The notes beneath the pieces are model-generated. The model searched no databases and had not been told where the DNA came from. It worked only from the letters and a program-made list of their open reading frames with translations. Positions 1-4,632 of a DNA stretch of 5,576 nt are shown piece after piece. A program made the position numbers and the translations under genes. The DNA comes from Lachnospiraceae bacterium UBA5902 (GTDB lineage: Bacteria; Bacillota; Clostridia; Lachnospirales; Lachnospiraceae). How positions within the stretch are numbered: the first letter of the stretch is position 1; every line of letters starts with the position of its first letter. The stretch spans positions 30,864-36,439 of the forward strand of contig DJEI01000023.1 of assembly GCA_002431865.1 (NCBI GenBank), in the 5' to 3' direction.

Positions 1-55
1 TGCAAAGTAAAGCAATTATTTGTTGCATTTTGTTCGGGTCATGTTCGAACAGACA

Positions 56-101
56 AAGAAACGCCCCATACATCGCTTTCGCAACATACGGGGCGTTTCT
101 T
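56..101 (-). terminator. Strong hairpin terminator closing the hsp20 / small-ORF unit
   Basis: A perfect 12-bp inverted repeat (56-67 and 90-101, AAGAAACGCCCC / GGGGCGTTTCTT) starts 8 nt after the stop codon of the 39-aa ORF. Read as minus-strand RNA, the 22-nt interior also pairs, through several G-U wobbles, down to a GAAA tetraloop, giving a stem of about 21 bp. On the plus strand those wobbles become A-C mismatches, so the structure is optimised for minus-strand transcripts. The following bases are T-rich (TTTCTTTGTCTGTT, partly inside the right arm) rather than a clean U run. It could also stop transcripts entering from the left. Confidence 0.85.
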
Positions 102-109
102 GTATCTCA

Positions 110-229
110 CTAATGTTTCTTCTTTGAAGAAGCAACTGCTTCTGGCTGATCTGCATTATGATTTGCAGTTGCACAAACCTTCGGCATTACTTTCTTTTTC
201 TTCAATGGATGTTTTGGATTCTTGTCCAT
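110..229 (-). CDS. Small lysine-rich protein (39 aa), unknown function, downstream of hsp20
   Basis: A 39-codon ORF runs from ATG (229-227) to TAG (112-110). A ribosome binding site (AAGGAAG) sits 8 nt before the ATG, a terminator hairpin follows 8 nt after the stop, and hsp20 ends 94 nt upstream in the same direction. The product begins MDKNPKHPLKKKKVMPKVCA and ends SSKKKH. It has ten lysines, three histidines and only three acidic residues, so it is strongly basic. It has no signal peptide or membrane segment and a single cysteine (residue 19). I do not recognise a characterised family. The position between hsp20 and the terminator suggests co-transcription and heat induction, which is inference. 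The gene is easily missed because of its length; the opposite-strand reading across this region has no comparable start signals. Confidence 0.65.
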   Translation of the reverse strand: MDKNPKHPLKKKKVMPKVCATANHNADQPEAVASSKKKH

Positions 230-323
230 ATCTCACACTTCCTTCCCTTACTTTACGTTAAGTTCCAAAGTCAATTGTGTATATGGTGTAGATTTATATG
301 CACCGCAACTACATCCGCACTGA

Positions 324-770
324 TTATTCAATGGCAATGTAGTTATTCTGCGCAATGGCTTTTGCTTCTTTCTTCGGAATTGTCAACTGCAGGATACCAT
401 TTTCATACTTTGCATGAATGTCTTCCTGCTTTACATCCGTACCAACATAGAAGCTACGCATCATACTGCCTGCATAACGCTCACGGCGGATATACTTACC
501 GGATTTCTTATCCTTCTCATCCTTATCCAGACCCTTGGCAGCGGATATCGTAATATAACCTTCGTTCAACTGAACATTTACTTCGTCCTTCTTGAATCCA
601 GGCAGATCGATATCAACTTCATACGCATCATCCGTCTCACGGACATCCGTTTTCATCATGTTCTTCGCATGCTTACCATACAACGGATTCTTCGCTGGCC
701 AGAATTCCTTATCAAAATCGTCCATCCAATCGTCAAACAAATTTTCTCCAAAAATACTAGGTGTAAACAT
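324..770 (-). CDS. hsp20: Small heat-shock protein, Hsp20 / alpha-crystallin family
   Basis: A 148-residue small heat-shock protein: an ATP-independent cytoplasmic holdase that binds unfolding proteins and keeps them soluble for refolding by DnaK-type chaperones. The short N-terminal arm (about 1-38) is rich in Phe, Trp and Asp. The alpha-crystallin domain spans about 40-135, with TDVRETDDAYEVDIDLPGF near its start and the family hallmark GILQLTIPKK at 125-134. The C-terminal tail carries the I-x-I anchor (I145-A146-I147) that docks on neighbouring subunits in oligomers. Length is normal for bacterial members. The start is supported by AGGAG 9 nt upstream of the ATG. The gene has its own promoter overlapped by a CIRCE operator, so HrcA repression is likely. 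The 39-aa ORF follows in the same direction before the terminator. Confidence 0.96.
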   Translation of the reverse strand: MFTPSIFGENLFDDWMDDFDKEFWPAKNPLYGKHAKNMMKTDVRETDDAYEVDIDLPGFKKDEVNVQLNEGYITISAAKGLDKDEKDKKSGKYIRRERYAGSMMRSFYVGTDVKQEDIHAKYENGILQLTIPKKEAKAIAQNNYIAIE

Positions 771-927
771 AAGTCATATCTCCTTTCATACTTAAACAAC
801 CAATGCCTACGGTATTCTTTAAGCACTATCAGAGAAATCTGAGGTGTCGTTTGAATATCACAACTTTGCAATCTCTAAGGGATTTCTTCTATTTCATCTT
901 TCCTTTTCTTATCCCTTCCTTGATTGT
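771..927 (-). promoter_or_regulatory. Long structured 5' leader of hsp20
   Basis: The predicted transcription start (about 927, from the -10 box) leaves a leader of about 157 nt. Its first 58 nt fold into a hairpin: CAATC (926-922) pairs with GATTG (873-869), and AAGGGAT (917-911) pairs with ATCCCTT (883-877), enclosing a 27-nt purine-rich loop. Nearer the gene, AGTGCTT can pair with AGGCATT, and ATTTCT (838-833) can pair with the GGAGAT (783-778) that contains the ribosome binding site. The 5' hairpin is seen directly. A role in mRNA stability or temperature-dependent translation is only a hypothesis. Confidence 0.5.
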
Positions 928-933
928 GACTAT

Positions 934-962
934 ACTATACACCCGATTATTAGCACTGTCAA
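934..962 (-). promoter_or_regulatory. Sigma-A-type promoter of hsp20
   Basis: The -35 box is TTGACA (962-957, perfect consensus). A 17-bp spacer and the -10 box TATAGT (939-934) follow. A second overlapping TATAGT lies at 934-929 but with a 22-bp spacer. Transcription would start near 927. The -35 box lies within the CIRCE element, so bound repressor would block RNA polymerase directly. Confidence 0.85.
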
Positions 963-976
963 TAGGCGAGTGCTAA
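950..976 (-). promoter_or_regulatory. CIRCE element (HrcA operator)
   Basis: The plus strand reads TTAGCACTG - 9 nt - GAGTGCTAA, matching the CIRCE consensus TTAGCACTC-N9-GAGTGCTAA at 17 of 18 arm positions with exact spacer length; the one mismatch is the last base of the first arm. CIRCE is the binding site of the heat-shock repressor HrcA. It overlaps the -35 box of the hsp20 promoter, the expected arrangement for repression that is released on heat stress. Confidence 0.95.
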
Positions 977-1118
977 CTTTATTGTGAACCTTTTGTGAAG
1001 TGTGTACCCAATATTAATTTCTTTTACCTTATTGCTCTTGACTTTCCTTTCATACCCATAATATCCACATTCAGATATTCAGTTTCATCAAAGCATCTCC
1101 GTTTAACCATTACCCACA
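977..1118. other. Intergenic stretch between the DUF2325 gene and the hsp20 promoter
   Basis: This is the rest of the 348-bp gap upstream of hsp20. I see no gene with a credible ribosome binding site and no strong terminator for the DUF2325 gene. A weak hairpin (AATATC / GATATT, 1060-1065 and 1074-1079) lacks a GC-rich stem and a T tract. Two TTCACAA direct repeats (minus-strand sense, 999-993 and 988-982) lie 11 bp apart just upstream of the CIRCE element. Confidence 0.5.
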
Positions 1119-2789
1119 TCACTTATATTTGTCACATTCATTGTATATCTGCTTCACAAGCAAGTCTACGTTCTGAAATGCAATATACCCAAACGGTATA
1201 TTACGCTCCCGTACTGCAGCAATAAACTTATAATATGTAATATGATTAATATGATCTGTAAAGAAATACACTCTGTCTTTACCTTCAAGCATCTTCCCAT
1301 CCACCGTTTTATATGCATCTGGCTGAATATACATCCATTTGGGGAACAGCTTCTTTAATTTATTAATCCAATTTACATGCCCGCCAATGATAACAATCTT
1401 TTTGTCTGCAATCAGTTGCTTCATTTTCTCAAGTTTATTCTCCGAAACACTTTCTTCCTGTATCTGCTCCTGCTTATATACAAACTCACGCAATGCAATC
1501 AGCTCATCTCGCTCAGACTGATACTTTTTAATCAAAATCTCCGCTTCATTCTGTGCTTTCTTATATTGTTGCAGCTGCTCCCTCAGCAGTTTTTCTTCCT
1601 GCTCTTTCTCGTGAACTTTCCTCCGAAGTTCTGCTATCTCTGCGAGATACTCCTTCTCATCTGCTTTCGAATCCGCCACTGATGCTATCACATTCTTCGT
1701 CGGAACCATCTCTTGCTTTTTATCCTCTCTGGTATATGAAATATTCTCTGGTCTAAAAAGCATATCTTTCAATTCAAATTCATCTACAGACTCGCCTGTC
1801 AGATAGCCAAGTTCAAAACAGAAATCATCCGCTGTATTTGCAAGCGCTACAATGGTCGAATATAGTACCACATATCTCTGCACTTCCTCAAATGTATACT
1901 CTTTTGTTTTATTCCTACTTCGCAATATGGCAAGTGTACGTGCAAACTGCAATGTCAATCCCCTGTAATTTTCCATACAGGTATAGATATAATCCTTCGG
2001 ATATCCCTGATTTCGCATACATCTTCCTGCGAATTTGTCCATTTCAAGGAAATTCTGAATACGCTGCTCCTTCTCTTTACGATTGCAGGCATTCAATGGC
2101 TCCATCCATATTTCTGCCTGATGAACGCACTCATCAAATAGCTCATCGTCAAATTCAAGAAGCGCACTTGCCTTCTCATCTTCCTGCTGAAAGTTTATGC
2201 GTTCTTTGTCTAACATCCTATAAACAACCGAACAGCTTTCTTCAAGTGTAATGTCCATAAACTGGCTCATCACAAGGAATCGTGCACAACATGTAAAATC
2301 TGCGTCCCCATCTTTGTCGGCACACAAAGCTAAAATGTCTGCAAAAGATAAGGTTCTAAATCGTTTGAGCAGATTGTATTCTCTCTTATGATAGATTTTG
2401 AAAAGATATTTCATTAAAGCAACGCAATATGCATCGCCCTTTTTTGCTCCATTAAACATCAACCGAAGCATTTTATGGTGCATGTAATCAGCAGGAGATG
2501 TCGATTTTTGTCCGTCGTCTCCATACCATCCCATTTCATTATACTCCTGAAGTTTATCACTACAATTTCTGATAAAATCCTGTTCAATTGCAGGAAAATC
2601 CAGTTCCATCTCCGAAGTAATAAATCCACAGAGAAAGAAATACTCTACTCCAGCTACATCCGGAGCAATATTTCGCTCCTTCATCCTTTTATCTTCCATA
2701 AAAAGAGACAGCATATCTTCTAACTCTGGATTTGTTTCTGGCAGATTCAGGTTTCCTTTTTTATCAAATATATTACTGTTATTTAACAT
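1119..2789 (-). CDS. DUF2325 domain protein with central coiled coil
   Basis: A 556-residue cytoplasmic protein. Residues 1 to about 370 form a largely helical region I do not recognise, with scattered cysteines but no clear metal-binding pattern. Residues about 377-463 are a long Lys/Glu-rich coiled coil. From residue 464 a DUF2325-type domain begins: KIVIIGGHVN, then FFTDHINHITYYK, then IPFGYIAF. This matches the family pattern of a Rossmann-like strand with a GG loop, a (T/S)D..NH.....K stretch and a final strand. The molecular role of DUF2325 is not known to me. There is no signal peptide or membrane segment. The start is supported by AAGGGGGG just upstream of ATG, with a short spacing (4 nt). 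It follows the FMN-binding protein gene by 19 nt, so the two are probably co-transcribed. Domain assignment is fairly firm; function is open. Confidence 0.88.
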   Translation of the reverse strand: MLNNSNIFDKKGNLNLPETNPELEDMLSLFMEDKRMKERNIAPDVAGVEYFFLCGFITSEMELDFPAIEQDFIRNCSDKLQEYNEMGWYGDDGQKSTSPADYMHHKMLRLMFNGAKKGDAYCVALMKYLFKIYHKREYNLLKRFRTLSFADILALCADKDGDADFTCCARFLVMSQFMDITLEESCSVVYRMLDKERINFQQEDEKASALLEFDDELFDECVHQAEIWMEPLNACNRKEKEQRIQNFLEMDKFAGRCMRNQGYPKDYIYTCMENYRGLTLQFARTLAILRSRNKTKEYTFEEVQRYVVLYSTIVALANTADDFCFELGYLTGESVDEFELKDMLFRPENISYTREDKKQEMVPTKNVIASVADSKADEKEYLAEIAELRRKVHEKEQEEKLLREQLQQYKKAQNEAEILIKKYQSERDELIALREFVYKQEQIQEESVSENKLEKMKQLIADKKIVIIGGHVNWINKLKKLFPKWMYIQPDAYKTVDGKMLEGKDRVYFFTDHINHITYYKFIAAVRERNIPFGYIAFQNVDLLVKQIYNECDKYK

Positions 2790-2808
2790 ATATCCCCCCT
2801 TATTTCAT

Positions 2809-3201
2809 TTAAAACTTCACAACCTTCGGTTCATGTGTAAATGAAGAAAATGTAGCTGTCGCATTCTGGAAATAAAATACTTCTGTATTACCATCATCTG
2901 CAGAGTACATCTTTTGCAGGGATGGATATGCGTCGAGCATCGACTGTCTCGCCTCTCTGCGGTCATCCTCTACAAGCTCGCCTGCGACACGCAGCCACTC
3001 GCCATCCTTAAATGCACAGATCTCTACCTTCGGATTTGCATGAATCTGCTTCGAAACAGACTTCGACTTGCCTGTCTGAATATAGAGCTTTCCTTCAAAA
3101 ATATGAGCCGTGCCAAATGGTCTTACTCTCGGCTGGTCACCCTCAACCGTTGCCAAATAATATGTATCTGCTTCCTTCAAAAATTTTGCTACCTGTTCCA
3201 T
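2809..3201 (-). CDS. Pyridoxamine 5'-phosphate oxidase-like FMN-binding split-barrel protein
   Basis: A 130-residue single-domain protein resembling the small pyridoxamine-phosphate-oxidase-like (COG5015-type) flavoproteins of anaerobes. The N-terminal stretch YYLATVEGDQPRVRPFG (about 14-30) has the family's first strands and the Arg-x-Arg-Pro-Phe-Gly pattern that contributes to FMN phosphate binding. TGKSKSVSKQIHANPKVEIC (about 43-62) is the second conserved segment. These proteins usually act as FMN-dependent reductases or oxidases on undefined small substrates. At this length it is not the vitamin B6 enzyme PdxH. The start is fixed by AAGGAGG (3216-3210), 8 nt before the ATG; this site lies inside the direct repeat shared with the DUF1016 gene. 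The DUF2325 gene follows after 19 nt. Substrate unknown. Confidence 0.9.
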   Translation of the reverse strand: MEQVAKFLKEADTYYLATVEGDQPRVRPFGTAHIFEGKLYIQTGKSKSVSKQIHANPKVEICAFKDGEWLRVAGELVEDDRREARQSMLDAYPSLQKMYSADDGNTEVFYFQNATATFSSFTHEPKVVKF

Positions 3202-3209
3202 GTCTTTAT

Positions 3210-3276
3210 CCTCCTTGTAATTATGTTAATTAATTTATTTATTCTTCAGGCTTTCAATCGCCCAATTCATATCAAC
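3210..3276. repeat. Direct repeat, copy A (CpXC gene 3' end plus ribosome binding site)
   Basis: This 67-bp segment matches 3939-4001 base for base except for a 4-bp insertion (AATT, within TTAATTAATT). Read on the minus strand it encodes the last codons of the CpXC gene (VDMNWAIESLKNK and stop), then the spacer and AAGGAGG that serve the FMN-protein gene. There is no CpXC coding sequence upstream of it here; the preceding sequence is a DUF1016 fragment. Confidence 0.95.
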
Positions 3277-3436
3277 AAGTTTGAATCTCCTGTGCAATAT
3301 TTTCTTTATTCTTACTTGATAACAATCTCTCATAGAAAAATATGTTAATCTGTCTTTCCAACTGACGCGTGCTCCGTTGAGATTTTACTGCTTCGTCCAT
3401 AGAAAATGGTCTCGCATTGTCATTTTTCACTTGCAT
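3272..3436 (-). pseudogene. Displaced middle fragment of a DUF1016 (YhcG-type) protein, 54 codons
   Basis: An ATG (3436-3434) overlaps the TAA of the preceding DUF1016 ORF (TAATG). It opens a 54-residue frame ending at TGA (3274-3272), just inside repeat copy A. The segment MDEAVKSQRSTRQLERQI (residues 13-30) and the following FFYERLLSSKNKENIAQEI match, from memory of the family, the stretch between the DUF1016 N-terminal domain and the nuclease core, usually like EAVxxxWSTRQLERQIxxxxYERLLxSxxK. The conserved Trp is Arg here (CGG). In intact proteins this segment lies before the C-terminal tail, but here it lies after it. It ends abruptly where the CpXC tail begins. It is best read as a gene remnant; translational coupling could still produce a peptide. 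Confidence 0.8.
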
Positions 3437-3930
3437 TAAAAATCTTTATTTTCTTTGTCTTCTTCTTTTTGTAAATAATAAAATCTCTTCTGAATTTCAA
3501 TCTCTTCTCGAAGCTGTTCTTCCGATGGAAGGCAGGTTTTATATTTAGAGGCAAATAATTGTTCATGCCCATGCAATATAGAATATTTTGCAATATCTTC
3601 ATCTGTATCAGAACATAAAATAATAAAATCAAAACCCTTACCATATTTTTCTTTTAATTCTGCTGATAGCTTTTTCATAGTTTTTTTGCCATAGTCTGCT
3701 TTTCCATTTTCATTCAGACACTCTACAGCAATTCGTTTTCCCAACAGCCAGTTCCTCTGAACCAGAATTGTATCGACAGCTGCATACGCGATACTTTGCG
3801 CACTATCCACGATTTCACATGTATCAGCAAATAAATCTTCTGTTTCATGGTAAGCAATCATGCTTTTATTTGATTTTGGACTCGGTGAATCCAAAATTGT
3901 TTTTTCTTTTTTAGGATGGTTTTTTTCCAT
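3436..3930 (-). pseudogene. DUF1016 (YhcG-type PDDEXK nuclease family) protein with the catalytic core deleted in frame
   Basis: The 164-residue frame starts at ATG 3930, with AAGGAGG (3945-3939) 8 nt upstream; a TTG one codon earlier (3933) is less likely. Residues about 35-100 are a DUF1016 N-terminal domain: NWLLGKRIAVE, then ADYGKKTMKKLSAELKEKYGKGF. At residue about 101 the protein jumps to the family's C-terminal tail: IILCSDTDEDIAKYSILHG, EQLFASKY, LPSEEQLREEIE. Intact members are about 330-380 residues and carry a PDDEXK nuclease core between these parts (typically FYIDLVFY then VLIDLK). That core is absent, so nuclease activity should be lost. The frame remains open with good start signals, so a shortened protein may be made. 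It lies between the CpXC gene (29 nt upstream) and the displaced middle fragment. Family recognition is firm; the deletion is inferred from remembered family architecture. Confidence 0.85.
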
Positions 3931-3938
3931 CAAAGCAC

Positions 3939-4001
3939 CCTCCTTGTAATTATGTTAATTTATTTATTCTTCAGGCTTTCAATCGCCCAATTCATATCAA
4001 C
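3939..4001. repeat. Direct repeat, copy B (CpXC gene 3' end plus ribosome binding site)
   Basis: This 63-bp partner of 3210-3276 is the in-context copy: it contains the true 3' end and stop codon of the CpXC gene and the ribosome binding site used by the truncated DUF1016 gene. The two copies start 729 bp apart. Recombination between them would remove the whole DUF1016 segment and leave the CpXC gene directly followed by the FMN-protein gene with an intact ribosome binding site. Confidence 0.95.
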
Positions 4002-4616
4002 GAAATAATCCCGCTTGCCATCGCCCTTTGAATCAACATACTCTGCCTTGACTGCATCATACACCTTCTGGGTAAATGGGCTGTTGCCCAATACGCCATT
4101 CTTCAACCGGATCACAAACCGTTCCGGCTTTCCCTTGGTGATCTCTAAGAATATATCTCCAACCTCCAGATCCGGATTCGTCTGCGACAAATGCGCCACA
4201 GTCATAACCTTCATGATCTCAACGACGCGATCATCGAGTCCCATATCGAAAATATACGCTTTCTCACGGAGCTGATTCTGAGAATGAACTACTCGTAATG
4301 TATAGTCCGTACTCTCCATGCCAGGCAACATGTCACCATTCTCCATCTTGGCAAATGAGTCTAAAATCTCCTTCTCATCTTCCTTCGAGATTGCATAATA
4401 AATCATCAACTGTTTCTCCATCTGATGATACAAAAGTCCGTAATTAACATAATGGACTTTCTTGCATTTCGGGCAGGTATACGCAAATAACTTGCCAGAC
4501 AAAAGATCCTCCTTCGCCTGTGGGTTCAATTTCGTATTGATGCTCTGCCATATTGTAAATTCGCCTTCTGTTCCACAATCCGGGCATTTAATTTTCTGTG
4601 TGTTTTTTAGGGACAT
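3960..4616 (-). CDS. CpXC domain zinc-ribbon protein
   Basis: A 218-residue protein with an N-terminal CpXC domain: a zinc-ribbon-like pair of knuckles at C11-P-D-C14 and C48-P-K-C51, separated by the typical insert (EGEFTIWQSINTKLNPQAKE). A conserved Tyr-rich stretch follows (VHYVNYGLLYHQMEKQLMIYY, about 54-74). The C-terminal part (about 100-218) has no motif I can name. CpXC proteins are common in Clostridia and Bacteroidetes; their role is not established, though the four cysteines should bind one zinc. The start is supported by AAGGAG 8 nt upstream of ATG. The upstream gene ends 16 nt before this start, indicating an operon. The last 13 codons are duplicated at 3234-3276. Confidence 0.9.
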   Translation of the reverse strand: MSLKNTQKIKCPDCGTEGEFTIWQSINTKLNPQAKEDLLSGKLFAYTCPKCKKVHYVNYGLLYHQMEKQLMIYYAISKEDEKEILDSFAKMENGDMLPGMESTDYTLRVVHSQNQLREKAYIFDMGLDDRVVEIMKVMTVAHLSQTNPDLEVGDIFLEITKGKPERFVIRLKNGVLGNSPFTQKVYDAVKAEYVDSKGDGKRDYFVDMNWAIESLKNK

Positions 4617-4632
4617 GGTGTTCTCTCCTTTT

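Noticed and set aside
42..51. Perfect palindrome TGTTCGAACA, resembling half-sites of the Gram-positive LexA box
   Set aside because: The LexA site needs GAAC and GTTC separated by 4 nt (CGAAC-N4-GTTCG); here the half-sites are in the wrong order with no spacer, and no gene start is nearby in the window.
158..842. Plus-strand open frames (158-553 and 414-842) opposite hsp20
   Set aside because: They lie opposite the confidently identified hsp20 gene and small ORF, lack ribosome binding sites and encode low-complexity, unrecognisable sequence.
656..871. Minus-strand open frame overlapping the hsp20 start and leader
   Set aside because: It begins without a convincing ribosome binding site, runs out of frame into hsp20 and has no recognisable product.
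1060..1079. Inverted repeat AATATC / GATATT as a terminator of the DUF2325 gene
   Set aside because: A 6-bp AT-rich stem with no T tract is too weak to call.
3931..3933. TTG as start codon of the truncated DUF1016 gene
   Set aside because: The adjacent ATG (3930-3928) has ideal 8-nt spacing from AAGGAGG, and the same spacing is used by the FMN-protein gene from the duplicated site.
3210..4001. CRISPR or insertion-sequence interpretation of the repeat pair
   Set aside because: There are only two copies, 729 bp apart, in direct orientation; they contain coding sequence, and there is no transposase or terminal inverted repeat between them.
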